Notes under the pieces: model-generated
Told to the model about the DNA's origin: nothing
The model's input: the letters and a program-made list of their open reading frames with translations, nothing else
Database searches by the model: none
Source of the DNA: Nocardia sp. NBC_01327
Lineage (GTDB): Bacteria > Actinomycetota > Actinomycetes > Mycobacteriales > Mycobacteriaceae
Assembly (NCBI RefSeq): GCF_035958815.1
Contig: NZ_CP108383.1
Coordinates: 7,998,001-8,062,000 of the forward strand
Direction of reading: 5' to 3'
Length of the DNA: 64,000 bases
Shown here: one piece after another, positions 53,222 through 62,257 of the stretch
How positions within the stretch are numbered: position 1 is the stretch's first letter
Layout of the letters: each line of letters opens with the position of its first letter
Position numbers and translations under genes: made by a program

Positions 53222-53714
53222 TATGTGAGCAATCCAACTGTCGACCAGGCGGGGTATGCTCGGTGCGCGGGCCAATTGCGGTGCGGCGCAATCCTTAACG
53301 CGGGTGCGAAGTTCTGCTGCGGGCGGCGGCGATATGCCGCAATCGCGCCTACCAGCGTTATACCGCTGCGCAATTGCGGTGGCGGAAAAAGGGGCGAAGA
53401 CCGTATCACGCTACAATCTCCGCAGACAACGGAAATTTTCGCTCGAACGAGTTTGCCGGATACACCGTGAACCGGTGCTCGGGCGGCCGTAGTCCACGGA
53501 AAATGTGCGCGCACTCCGATCCGCAACATTGTCCGCCGCGCCAGGTCGATGCCAGTCCGAATCACACCGGATGGGTATCCCGCAGCGGCGACAGAAACCC
53601 GGATCAAGTGGTCGTCGCGGACCGACCGGTCCGCCCCACCTCGTGCGCGCGAGACGCGATAAAACGAGGAAGGCACGAACCCTGAGCAAGATCACCGTAG
53701 AGCAGGAGCCGGGC
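53222..53714 (+). other. Long leader region of the rhlE gene
   Basis: Nearly 500 nt without a supported gene separates the divergent hydrolase and helicase genes. CAATTGCGGTG occurs twice as a direct repeat (53273-53283 and 53371-53381). AGGAAGG near 53669 and GCAGGAG near 53703 are the only ribosome-like sites. A long structured leader would be in keeping with DEAD-box helicases that control their own mRNA. Confidence 0.4.
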
Positions 53715-56700
53715 GTGGCAGACACGCTACTGACGGCGGAGCTCGACGAAACCCACACTGCCCCCACCTTCGCCGAACTGGGTGTCAACCCGCAGATCGT
53801 GCGCGCGCTGAGTGAAATGGGCATCGACCGCACCTTCGCCATCCAGGAACTCACCCTGCCGCTCGCGCTGGCCGGTGAGGACCTGATCGGTCAGGCCCGC
53901 ACCGGTATGGGCAAGACCTTCGGCTTCGGCGTGCCGCTGCTGCACCGCATCGGCTCCGGAACCTCGGGCACCATTCCGCTCGACGGCACCCCGCGCGCGC
54001 TGATCATCGTGCCGACGCGTGAGCTGTGCATGCAGGTCACCTCCGATCTGGAGAACGCCAGCAAGTACGCCACCGCACCGGACGGCACCCCGCTGCGGGT
54101 GACCTCCATCTACGGCGGCCGCCCGTACGACACCCAGATTGCCGCGCTGCGCGCCGGCGTCGATGTGGTCGTCGGCACCCCGGGACGACTGCTGGACCTG
54201 GCCGAACAGCAGCATCTGATTCTGGGCAAGGTCCAGGTCCTGGTGCTGGACGAGGCCGACGAAATGCTCGACCTGGGCTTCCTGCCCGATATCGAGCGCA
54301 TTCTCAATATGGTTCCGGACCAGCGGCAGACCATGCTGTTCTCGGCCACCATGCCGGGGCCGATCATCACCCTGGCGCGCACATTCCTCAACCGGCCCAC
54401 CCACATTCGGGCCGAGGAGCCGCACGACTCGACGATCACCGACCGCATCACGCAGTTCGCCTACCGGGCGCACGCGCTCGACAAGAGTGAGCTCGTCGCC
54501 CGCATCCTGCAGGCCGAAACCCGCGGCGCCACCATGATTTTCGCCCGCACCAAGCGCACCGCGCAGAAGGTGGCCGACGATCTGGCCGAGCGCGGCTTCT
54601 CGGTCGGCGCGGTGCACGGCGACCTCGGGCAGATCGCCCGCGAGAAGGCGCTCAAGAAGTTCCGCGAGGGCAAGATCGACGTGCTCGTCGCCACCGATGT
54701 CGCCGCGCGCGGTATCGATATCGACGATGTCACGCACGTGATCAACTACCAGTGCCCCGAGGACGAGAAGACCTACGTGCACCGCATCGGCCGTACCGGC
54801 CGCGCGGGACGCAGCGGTGTGGCCGTCACCTTCGTCGACTGGGACGAGCTCAAGCGCTGGGCCTCCATCGACCAGGCGCTCAAGCTCGGCATGCCCGAGC
54901 CGGTGGAGACGTACTCCAGCTCCAAGCATCTGTTCGAGGAACTCGGCATTCCCGCCGGCACCACCGGAATCGTGCGCAAGCGCCCGGTCGTGCGGGAGGA
55001 GGACGCCGTGGTCGTGGAGCGCGAGAGCCGCGCACCGCGCAACCGCAATCGCAAGCGCACCCGTGGGGCGCGTGCCGGTGAGCCCGGCTTCGAGGTCAAT
55101 AGCAGCGAGGCCGAATCGACTGCGTCCGAAGGCAATTCGGGCAATGCCGAGGGTTCCTCGGAGCGGCCGGGCCGTCGTCGCCGCCGTCGTGGACGCGGTG
55201 GCGCGGACAATGCCGCCGTGGCCGGTAATGGCGTCGTGACCGTCGCCGGAAACGGTGCGGCCCCGGCCGATGCCACCCAGGCAGTCGCCGGTTCCGGTCG
55301 TGCGGTCGCCGATTCCGGTCGTGCAGTCGCCGATTCCGCCCAGGCAGTCGCCAATGGCGCTGAGGCAGTGGCTGATTCCGGCGAGTCGGTCGCCCATGCC
55401 GCTCCGGCGTCGGACACCGACGCACCGAGGACCGAAGGTCGCCGCAGGCGCAATCGGCGCGGACGCGGACGCGGCCAGGCCGACAGCAATGGCGCGAGCA
55501 GCAACGGCTCGGGCAGCCATGCCGAGGTTTCGGACCATGCCGTCGCGGATTCCGGCAGCGCGGTTTCGGACCGCACCGCCGAGGTCCCAGCAGCCGCTGT
55601 CACCGAATCCAACAGCACGGCAATCGCTTTCAGCGATGCCGAGCAGAGCCCGGCAGCAGTCGCCGACTCCGCCGAGCCCGCAGCCCGCTCCGCTCGCAGC
55701 CGCACCCGCCGCCGGGGCTCGGACGAGACCGCGAACACCACGGGCAGCACCAACGGTTCGGTCCACGCGACCGCCGACTCGGTGACCACCGCCGTTCCGG
55801 CCGTCGCCAACGCTGTGGCCGAGGCCGCACCGGAGGCACCCGCCACCAACGGTTCGCCCGTCGCAGCCGAGGGCACTTCGGAACCCACGAAGCGCACTCG
55901 CACCCGGCGCACCAAGGCGACGACCGAAACCGGCAACGGCTCGGCCGACACCACCGGCGATGCGTCGACCACCGAGACCACAGTGAATTCAACTGCGGCC
56001 CCAGTGGATTCGGCCGAGACAATCGCACCGGCGAAGCGCACCCGTGGCACCGGCAAGACTGCGACTCCGGCAGGAAGCGATGAGGCTGTCGCCTCACACA
56101 CCGCGACCACCGAACCGGCAGTCACCACCGATGTCGCAGGCGAAGCAGTCCAGAGCAGCGGACGTACTCGCGGACGTACCACCAAGGCTGCCGCCAGCGC
56201 GGCAGATGTTTCCGCGACGTCGGCCACGCCCGCTGTCAGCTCCCCTGCTGCGGCTGACGTGACCGCCGAAGTGGCTGCACCCGCCAGCTCCCCCGCTGCG
56301 GCTCGCCTGACCGCTAAAGTGGCTGCGCCTGCTGTCAGCTCCCCTGCTGCGGCTGACGTGACCGCTGAAGTGGCTGCGCCCGCCAGCTCCCCCGCTGCGG
56401 CTGAGGTGGCTGCTCCGGTGCAGCGTGCGGGCCGACGCCGGGCCAGTCGCCCGGCACTCGCCCCCGGCGATGTGGTTACCGATACCGCCGCTGCCGCACA
56501 GGGTTCCGCCGATGCTGTTGTCACGGCGGAAGCTGTGAGCGAGCCGGTCAAGAGCACGGGCAGGCGGCGCGCCAGCCGCCCGGCTCAGGCTCCCAGTGAT
56601 GCCGCGAGCGGATCCACCACTGCCGCAAGCAGTTCCGTGGTCCCCGCCGCCACAGTCACTGACGGCGAACCCGCCCCGGCCAAGGGTCGCCGCCGGGCGA

Positions 56701-57935
56701 CGGCGGCTCCGGCCGCTGCGGTCGACGGATCGGCCGCTGCCACAAACGGTTCCGTGGAACCCGCCACAGTCGTCGCCACCGGCGAGCCTGTCCCCGCCAA
56801 GGGTCGCCGGCGGGCGACGGCGGCTCCTGTCGCTGAATCTGCTGCTGCGGCACATGGTTCCGGTGAGCTCGGGGCTGCTGCGGTTGTGGAGAGTGTGGCT
56901 CCCAAGCGCGCTCGCCAGAGTGCGAAGGCAACTGCCGCGGATGTCGTGGACTCGAATTCGGTTGCGGCCGAACCTGCGAAGCGGGCGGGACGGGCCAAGA
57001 CCGCGGTTGCGGCCGAGGTTTCCGAAGCTGCTGCGGTCGAGCCTGCCAAGGCCGCGACTCGTAAGAAGGCCGGAAAGGCCGCCGCCGAGGTTGTTGCGGC
57101 GGAGCCGGTGAAGGCCGCCGGAGGCAAGAAGGCAGGCAAGGCTGCGGCAGAGGTCGTGAGCGAAGCCGTGGCCGCCGAGCCGGTGAAGGCTGCCGGGCGC
57201 AAGCGGGCCACCAAGGCGGATGCTGTCGCTCAGGCGGATACCGTCGGCGAAGCTGCTGTCGCGCCTGCCAAGGCCGCCGGAGGCAAGAAGGCCGGGAAGG
57301 CTGCGGGGAATGCCGTGGCCGTGGCCGAGGCCGTTGCCGCCGAGCCGACGAAGGCTGCCGGGCGTAAGAAGGCCGCGAAGACTGCCGCGGCGGATGCGGG
57401 CACTCAGGTGGCTGCCGCCGCCGAAGCCGTTGTGGCCGAGCCGAAGGCGACCGCTCGGAAGCGTGCGGGCAAGGCTGCCACCGCCGAGGTCACGGCCGAG
57501 CCTGCCGCCGCGCCCGCCAAGGCGGCCGCAGGCAAGAAGGCCGGGAAGCCCGCGGTCGAGACCGCGGCCGTGACGGCGGAGCCGGTGAAGGCGAGCGCTC
57601 GCAAGAAGACCGGCAAGGCGGCGGCTGCGGTCGCCGACGCGGCGGTCGAGGCCGAACCGGTCAAGGTGAGCGCACGCAAGAAGGCCGGTAAGGCCGCTGC
57701 GGCCGACGTTGCCGCCGAGGCGGAGGCCGTCAAGGCTCCGGCGCGGAAGCGGGCGGCTCGCAAGGTCGCCACGGCGGATGTCGAGGCGGTGCATGCGGTG
57801 GCCGATTCGAGTGCTGCCGGCAACGGTTCGGGCGACGGTGAGACCGCTGCCAAGCGGCCGCGGCGGCGCAAGGCCGAGGTGAACGGCGAATCCTCCGGGG
57901 CCGCAACCGACACCGCTGTCGCCGCCTCGGCGTAG
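53715..57935 (+). CDS. DEAD-box RNA helicase (RhlE-like) with giant low-complexity, H1-like C-terminal tail
   Basis: 1406 residues from GTG 53715 (GCAGGAG 6 nt upstream). The helicase core covers residues 1 to about 410: Q motif (FAELG... TFAIQ), Walker A ARTGMGKT (61-68), PTREL, VLDEADEMLDLGF, LFSATMPG, and the C-lobe with ATDVAARGID and HRIGRTGRAG. M. tuberculosis rhlE, as I recall it, is about 530 residues. The remaining ~980 are compositionally biased: a basic NRNRKRTRGAR block, Ala/Val/Ser/Asp repeats (AVADSG), a 32-residue duplication near 56232-56427, then Lys/Ala repeats of the type EPVKAAGRKKAGKAA to about residue 1360, and an RRRKAE end. The reading frame is intact throughout. RNA remodelling, ribosome or RNA decay roles are expected for the core. 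Confidence 0.9.
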   Translation: MADTLLTAELDETHTAPTFAELGVNPQIVRALSEMGIDRTFAIQELTLPLALAGEDLIGQARTGMGKTFGFGVPLLHRIGSGTSGTIPLDGTPRALIIVPTRELCMQVTSDLENASKYATAPDGTPLRVTSIYGGRPYDTQIAALRAGVDVVVGTPGRLLDLAEQQHLILGKVQVLVLDEADEMLDLGFLPDIERILNMVPDQRQTMLFSATMPGPIITLARTFLNRPTHIRAEEPHDSTITDRITQFAYRAHALDKSELVARILQAETRGATMIFARTKRTAQKVADDLAERGFSVGAVHGDLGQIAREKALKKFREGKIDVLVATDVAARGIDIDDVTHVINYQCPEDEKTYVHRIGRTGRAGRSGVAVTFVDWDELKRWASIDQALKLGMPEPVETYSSSKHLFEELGIPAGTTGIVRKRPVVREEDAVVVERESRAPRNRNRKRTRGARAGEPGFEVNSSEAESTASEGNSGNAEGSSERPGRRRRRRGRGGADNAAVAGNGVVTVAGNGAAPADATQAVAGSGRAVADSGRAVADSAQAVANGAEAVADSGESVAHAAPASDTDAPRTEGRRRRNRRGRGRGQADSNGASSNGSGSHAEVSDHAVADSGSAVSDRTAEVPAAAVTESNSTAIAFSDAEQSPAAVADSAEPAARSARSRTRRRGSDETANTTGSTNGSVHATADSVTTAVPAVANAVAEAAPEAPATNGSPVAAEGTSEPTKRTRTRRTKATTETGNGSADTTGDASTTETTVNSTAAPVDSAETIAPAKRTRGTGKTATPAGSDEAVASHTATTEPAVTTDVAGEAVQSSGRTRGRTTKAAASAADVSATSATPAVSSPAAADVTAEVAAPASSPAAARLTAKVAAPAVSSPAAADVTAEVAAPASSPAAAEVAAPVQRAGRRRASRPALAPGDVVTDTAAAAQGSADAVVTAEAVSEPVKSTGRRRASRPAQAPSDAASGSTTAASSSVVPAATVTDGEPAPAKGRRRATAAPAAAVDGSAAATNGSVEPATVVATGEPVPAKGRRRATAAPVAESAAAAHGSGELGAAAVVESVAPKRARQSAKATAADVVDSNSVAAEPAKRAGRAKTAVAAEVSEAAAVEPAKAATRKKAGKAAAEVVAAEPVKAAGGKKAGKAAAEVVSEAVAAEPVKAAGRKRATKADAVAQADTVGEAAVAPAKAAGGKKAGKAAGNAVAVAEAVAAEPTKAAGRKKAAKTAAADAGTQVAAAAEAVVAEPKATARKRAGKAATAEVTAEPAAAPAKAAAGKKAGKPAVETAAVTAEPVKASARKKTGKAAAAVADAAVEAEPVKVSARKKAGKAAAADVAAEAEAVKAPARKRAARKVATADVEAVHAVADSSAAGNGSGDGETAAKRPRRRKAEVNGESSGAATDTAVAASA

Positions 57936-57962
57936 CGGCACGAATCGGCTAGTCTCGCTGTC

Positions 57963-59186
57963 GTGCTCGCACCAGAGCGGCGAACGCGCGCCGATATTCT
58001 GACCGCTGTCGCGATCGTCGCCCTGGTGGCGATCGCGACAGCGGTGGTCGGCTGGCGCAGCGATGTGCGCCACACCACATCGGTGACCACGAGCCAGACC
58101 CGCTCCGCACCACCCACTCCCGAGCAGCTCCCCAAGGGCGTGCGCGAACTGTGGCATGCACCGGATGCGGCGACCGCCCGCGCGATCGCCGTGGGCGGGG
58201 TCGCGGTCACCGCCGACGGCGGTGATGTGATCGGCCGCGATCCGCAGACCGGGCAGCAGGTGTGGAAGTACCACCGCGATATGCCGCTGTGCGCCATGGA
58301 ATCCCAGTTCGGCACGGTCATCGCCACCTATCGGGACGACCGCGGCTGCAGCCAGACCACCATGCTCAATGCGGAGACCGGCGCACGGCTGGCCGCGCGG
58401 TCCAGCTATATGGACGAGGCGATCAAGCTGTCCGTGGACGGCACCTACGCCCTGGCGCAGGGCAGCGACCGGCTCGAGATGTGGCGTTCGGATCTGGTGC
58501 GCACGCTCGAATACGGCAAGGTCGACGCCCCGGTCAATCCGCGCACGCAACCGCGCACCGGCTGCGCCCTGCTCTCGGCGTCCTCGGCGCCGAGCCGCCT
58601 CGCGGTGCTGGAGCGCTGCCCGGGCGACGGTGCGGACCGGCTCACCATTCTCAATCCGGCGCCCAAGGACTCGACCACCCCCGAGGAATACGGCACACAC
58701 GTGCTGACCGAGCCCGGCGGCGCGGTCGACGGTGCGCGCGTACTCGCGGTGTCCGACAGCCGAATCGCTGTCTACCTTCCCGGAACCGGCACCACCGCAC
58801 CGCAATTGGCGATCTACGATGTATCGGGTAATTCCATTGCCACGCACCAGCTTTCCGCGCCGCTGTCGGACAAGGCTTCGGTCAGCCACCTGAGTTCCGC
58901 GTTCTTCATCTATACCGGCGAGAATCTGATCGCCCTGAATGCCACCACATTCGATCCGCTGTGGGGTGTGCAGCACGTACTCGGCACTCCCACACTGCTT
59001 TCCGGCCAGCTCCTGGTTCCGATTCCGGACGGCCTGGCCGCACTCGATCCCACCACCGGTGCGCAGACGAACCGGATCTCGGTGCAGCGCAGCGATTATC
59101 ACAATGAACCCATTTCGCTGGCCGCCGTCGGCCCGACCATTCTCGAACAGCGCGGTACCGAGCTCTACGCGCTCGGCGTCGGATAG
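57963..59186 (+). CDS. Membrane-anchored beta-propeller protein (Rv3212-like)
   Basis: 407 residues. One N-terminal membrane helix (ILTAVAIVALVAIATAVVGW) is followed by a PQQ/WD-like propeller: repeats such as GQQVWKYHRDMP, NAETGARLAARSS, ATTFDPLWGVQ and DPTTGAQTNR. Three to four Cys (PLCAME, RGCSQ, TGCALL, ERCPG) may pair outside the cell. TAGTCT (57950-57955) would start the transcript at or next to GTG 57963, so it is probably leaderless. Follows rhlE as in M. tuberculosis; function unknown. Confidence 0.85.
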   Translation: MLAPERRTRADILTAVAIVALVAIATAVVGWRSDVRHTTSVTTSQTRSAPPTPEQLPKGVRELWHAPDAATARAIAVGGVAVTADGGDVIGRDPQTGQQVWKYHRDMPLCAMESQFGTVIATYRDDRGCSQTTMLNAETGARLAARSSYMDEAIKLSVDGTYALAQGSDRLEMWRSDLVRTLEYGKVDAPVNPRTQPRTGCALLSASSAPSRLAVLERCPGDGADRLTILNPAPKDSTTPEEYGTHVLTEPGGAVDGARVLAVSDSRIAVYLPGTGTTAPQLAIYDVSGNSIATHQLSAPLSDKASVSHLSSAFFIYTGENLIALNATTFDPLWGVQHVLGTPTLLSGQLLVPIPDGLAALDPTTGAQTNRISVQRSDYHNEPISLAAVGPTILEQRGTELYALGVG

Positions 59187-59227
59187 CCGCCCGCCACCAC
59201 CGCCCGGCGCCGACTGCGCCGCGATCC

Positions 59228-59275
59228 TTTCTGTGCGCCGGTGCCGGAGTCTTTCCGTGCGCCGGTGCCGGAGTC
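59228..59275. repeat. 24-bp direct repeat, two copies
   Basis: The units at 59228-59251 and 59252-59275 are head to tail and differ at one position (TTTC[T/C]GTGCGCCGGTGCC... to GGAGTC). They fill the gap before the histidine phosphatase gene; they may be a recent duplication. Confidence 0.85.
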
Positions 59276-59302
59276 GCGAGGATTGTCAGGCATGATCGAG
59301 TC

Positions 59303-59911
59303 GTGTCAGCACACGATTTTCGGCTCATATTGCTACGACATGGCGAAACGGAGTGGTCGGCGTCGCGCCAGCACACGGGGCGCACCGATATTCCGCTGAC
59401 GCCCGCCGGGGAGGAACAGGCCCTCGCTGCCGGGAAATTGCTGGCCGGTCTGGACCTGCACGATCCACTGGTATTCAGCAGCCCGCGCCAACGTGCCACC
59501 CGCACCGCCGAATTGGCGGGTTTGACCGGGGTGCACATCGACAATGATCTGGCCGAGTGGGACTACGGCGAATACGAGGGCCTGACCACGCTGGAGATCC
59601 AGAAAATGGCGCCCGGCTGGACCATCTGGACCGGCGTCACCCCCGAGGGCGAGGACGCCGGACAGGTGCGCACGCGCGCGGATCGGGTCCTGGCCTCGGT
59701 GCTGCCGGAACTCGCGAATCGCGATGTGGTGCTGGTCGGGCACGGGCATTTCTCCCGCGTGCTGATCGCCCGCTGGGCGGAATTCGATGTGATCGAGGGC
59801 CGCAGGTTCTTCCTCTCGACCGCCGCGATCACCGTGCTCGGCTACGACTACGACGCGCGAACTGTGCTCGCGCACAACCTGACCGCACAGGTGGAAGGAC
59901 CCCAGCGATGA
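59303..59911 (+). CDS. Histidine phosphatase-family acid phosphatase (Rv3214/Gpm2-like)
   Basis: 202 residues. The catalytic motif LLRHGETEW holds the phospho-accepting His; the second RHG-like site is VLVGHGHFSRVL with the other active His, and DYGEYEGLT gives the proton donor region. The family includes phosphoglycerate mutases, but the M. tuberculosis orthologue is a broad acid phosphatase, which is the better label. GTG 59303 is chosen; CATGAT (59291-59296) places the transcript start on it, so the mRNA may be leaderless. The stop overlaps the next gene (ATGA). Confidence 0.9.
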   Translation: MSAHDFRLILLRHGETEWSASRQHTGRTDIPLTPAGEEQALAAGKLLAGLDLHDPLVFSSPRQRATRTAELAGLTGVHIDNDLAEWDYGEYEGLTTLEIQKMAPGWTIWTGVTPEGEDAGQVRTRADRVLASVLPELANRDVVLVGHGHFSRVLIARWAEFDVIEGRRFFLSTAAITVLGYDYDARTVLAHNLTAQVEGPQR

Positions 59912-60393
59912 TCCGCCGCGCCACCCCTGCCGATATCCCCGCGCTGGTGGAGCTCGTCTACGACCTCGCCGACTACGAGAAGCTGCGCGAGGAGTGCACC
60001 CTCACCCCCGAGCAGCTCGAGACCGCCCTGTTCGGCCCGAACCCGGCCGTCTTCGCGCACGTCGCCGAGGGCCCGGGCGAGATGGGCGTGGCCGGCTGCG
60101 CCATCTGGTTCCTGAACTACAGCACCTGGACCGGCGTGCACGGCATCTACCTGGAGGATCTGTTCGTCAAGCCGGAGACGCGCGGGCTCGGACTCGGCCG
60201 CGATCTGCTCGCGGCGCTGGCGCGCGAGGCCGTCGAGCAGGGCTACAGCCGGGTCGACTGGTCGGTGCTGGACTGGAATACGCCGTCCATCGACTTCTAC
60301 AGGGCCCTGGGCGCGGTCGCCCAGGACGAGTGGACCGGGTTCCGCCTGGCGGGCAGCGCACTGAGCCGCCTGGCCGCACACGCCGACGACTGA
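59908..60393 (+). CDS. GNAT-family acetyltransferase (diamine/spermidine acetyltransferase-like)
   Basis: 161 residues. Starts MIRRATPADIPALVELVYDLADYEK; the acetyl-CoA loop is RGLGLGRDLLAALA, preceded by LEDLFVKPETRG, and followed by DWNTPSIDFYRALGA. The pattern LEDLFV and the Tyr-rich first helix fit the diamine N-acetyltransferase branch. ATG 59908 overlaps the phosphatase stop, so the pair is coupled. In M. tuberculosis entC lies between the equivalent genes; it is absent here. Confidence 0.9.
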   Translation: MIRRATPADIPALVELVYDLADYEKLREECTLTPEQLETALFGPNPAVFAHVAEGPGEMGVAGCAIWFLNYSTWTGVHGIYLEDLFVKPETRGLGLGRDLLAALAREAVEQGYSRVDWSVLDWNTPSIDFYRALGAVAQDEWTGFRLAGSALSRLAAHADD

Positions 60394-60481
60394 CCCGATC
60401 CGGAACTCGGCCAGGCTCGAGCGTCCGCAAGCCGCTACGGAGCGTTCAGCACGCTTTACGCACCGTTCCCGGACGCTCGAC

Positions 60482-60919
60482 CTACTCGGGGGGAAGGTCG
60501 TATCCGGCGGCCATCCACCGATTGGACGCGGGCGCGAACAGCAGCACCAGCCCGGCAATGGCGACCGCGGCGAACGGGACCGCGAGATCGAAGCGATCCG
60601 AGGTGACCATGAACCAGGAGACGCCGAGCAGCAGCAGCTGCGTGATCACCGCGATGGCCCGGCCCCAGCGACGACCGCGCCACAGCCCAAGACCCGCCGC
60701 CAGCACCGCGCCGCCGACGATCACCGCGTACCCCGCGGTGAGATAGCTGTTCTTGGCATTGTGCGCCGACCCGGTCACCCCCATGACGGCGAAGACGATC
60801 CCCGAGATCACAGCCGCCGCGCCCTGCACGGCCACCAGCACACCCGCCGCTCGGACCGTTGTCGGCGCCACCTCGGTTGTCGGCGCCACGTTCTGCTCGC
60901 CGGAGTTCTGCTCAGCCAC
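60482..60919 (-). CDS. Small four-helix membrane protein (Rv3217c-like)
   Basis: 145 residues with four probable membrane helices: VRAAGVLVAVQGAAAVISGIVFAV, AGYAVIVGGAVLAAGLGLW, AIAVITQLLLLGVSWFMV and AVPFAAVAIAGLVLLFA. The first 20 residues repeat VAPTT. The start is GTG 60919. No transport or enzyme motif is seen. It is conserved in this position in mycobacteria and its function is unknown. Confidence 0.8.
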   Translation of the reverse strand: MAEQNSGEQNVAPTTEVAPTTVRAAGVLVAVQGAAAVISGIVFAVMGVTGSAHNAKNSYLTAGYAVIVGGAVLAAGLGLWRGRRWGRAIAVITQLLLLGVSWFMVTSDRFDLAVPFAAVAIAGLVLLFAPASNRWMAAGYDLPPE

Positions 60920-61059
60920 GCGCCCAGCCTACGACGGCCTGTCGTTCTGCAGACCATCTGCACTCCCCCACGATTCGACAAGTCGCACTTCAAGTTCGCG
61001 GCCCGGCTCGGTGCAGGGCCGCGAACCCGCCGGAGCGAAGCGGAGGCAAGATAGACACC

Positions 61060-61998
61060 GTGCGAACGCTGCTGATCGTGAATCCGAATGCCACCTCGAC
61101 CACTCCGGCGACTCGCGATTTGCTCGCTCACGCACTGGAAAGCCGCACGCAGCTGACTGTTGTGCACACCGAACGGCGGGGGCACGCCGCCGAGCTCGCG
61201 AGCTGGGCCGCGGACAATCGCATGGACCTGATCGTGGTGCACGGCGGCGACGGCACGGTGAACGAGACCATCAACGGCTTCCTGCCGCTGCCCGATGCGC
61301 CGCAGCGTGAATGGCTGCCGCGACTGGGCATCATTCCGGGTGGTTCGGCGAATGTGTTCGCGCGCTCGCTGGGCATCGAACAGGATCCGGTGACCGCCAC
61401 CAATCAGCTCATCGATCTGCTGGCGGCAGAGACGGATCGGCGCATCGGGCTCGGCCTGGCCGACGACCGCTGGTTCACCTTCAGCGCCGGCGTGGGCCTG
61501 GACGCCGATGTGTGCGAGGCCATCGATGCCAAGCGCGCCAACGGGAAAGCCGCGACGCCCGCACGTTATCTGCGCACCACAGTCAGACAGTTCTTCAAGG
61601 CCGCGCGCAGTCTTCCCCAGGTGCGCTTGGAGATTCCGGGTCACGAACCGGTCACGGACGTGCACTACGCATTCGTGACCAACACCAGCCCGTGGACGTA
61701 TCTGGACAACACGCCGGTCAGGACCAACCCGGCGACTACCTTCGAATCCGGTCTCGGGGTGTTTGCCATGCGCACCATGGGGATCGTGCCCACCCTGCTG
61801 ATTGCCCGCCAGTTGCTGGCAACCGATGGAAACCCCAAGGGACACAAATTGTTTCGGGAAGACGACGTGCCCGCGGTACGTGTCGTGGCCACCGAACCCC
61901 TCGGGCTGCAAATCGATGGCGACTTCATTGGTCGGCGCAACATGGTGAATTTCACAGCCGCAACGGATATCCTCGATGTGGTCGCGCCGAAGCCCTAG
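61060..61998 (+). CDS. Diacylglycerol/lipid kinase-family protein (Rv3218-like)
   Basis: 312 residues. The catalytic domain shows NPNAT near the start, the phosphate-binding VVHGGDGTVNETING (GGDGT motif) and IIPGGSANVFARSLG. The second beta-rich domain ends LGLQIDGDFIG. The family phosphorylates diacylglycerol, sphingoid or phosphatidylinositol-type lipids; substrate unproven. GTG 61060 fits the family N-terminus (VRTLLIVNPNAT). It precedes whiB1 as in M. tuberculosis. Confidence 0.88.
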   Translation: MRTLLIVNPNATSTTPATRDLLAHALESRTQLTVVHTERRGHAAELASWAADNRMDLIVVHGGDGTVNETINGFLPLPDAPQREWLPRLGIIPGGSANVFARSLGIEQDPVTATNQLIDLLAAETDRRIGLGLADDRWFTFSAGVGLDADVCEAIDAKRANGKAATPARYLRTTVRQFFKAARSLPQVRLEIPGHEPVTDVHYAFVTNTSPWTYLDNTPVRTNPATTFESGLGVFAMRTMGIVPTLLIARQLLATDGNPKGHKLFREDDVPAVRVVATEPLGLQIDGDFIGRRNMVNFTAATDILDVVAPKP

Positions 61999-62129
61999 AC
62001 GGCTCGACACACCTGAGAAACCTTGCGGTTGCGCTGCGAAAACCCGCACGACCGAGTACAAATGGTTCGGCAGGCCCGCCTTGCAGGGGCCTTACAGCGT
62101 GAGCTTCCCCACGGTGCACTAGGTATCTA

Positions 62130-62162
62130 TTGACATCTACGGTGTTCGTGAAAGCATTCACA
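62130..62162 (+). promoter_or_regulatory. Promoter with CRP-like site upstream of whiB1
   Basis: TTGACA (62130-62135) is a perfect -35 element. CGTGA-AAGCAT-TCACA (62147-62162) matches the CRP consensus TGTGA-n6-TCACA in nine of ten positions and covers the expected -10 region. Mycobacterial whiB1 is controlled by CRP (Rv3676), so control by cyclic AMP is likely here. Confidence 0.65.
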
Positions 62163-62257
62163 AGCAACCGTGCGGAAACATTCGAGACGCACAAGTGAAC
62201 GGACCACAAACCCGAGGGGCAGAGCCATGCGGCACGCCCTAGCAAAGGAGCAGAGGA

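Noticed and set aside
53727..55766. 679-codon open frame on the minus strand
   Set aside because: Antisense to the helicase core and tail; composition-driven.
56094..59102. 1002-codon open frame on the minus strand
   Set aside because: It mirrors the helicase tail and the propeller gene. Its Arg/Gly/His-rich sequence has no domain and arises from high GC at third positions.
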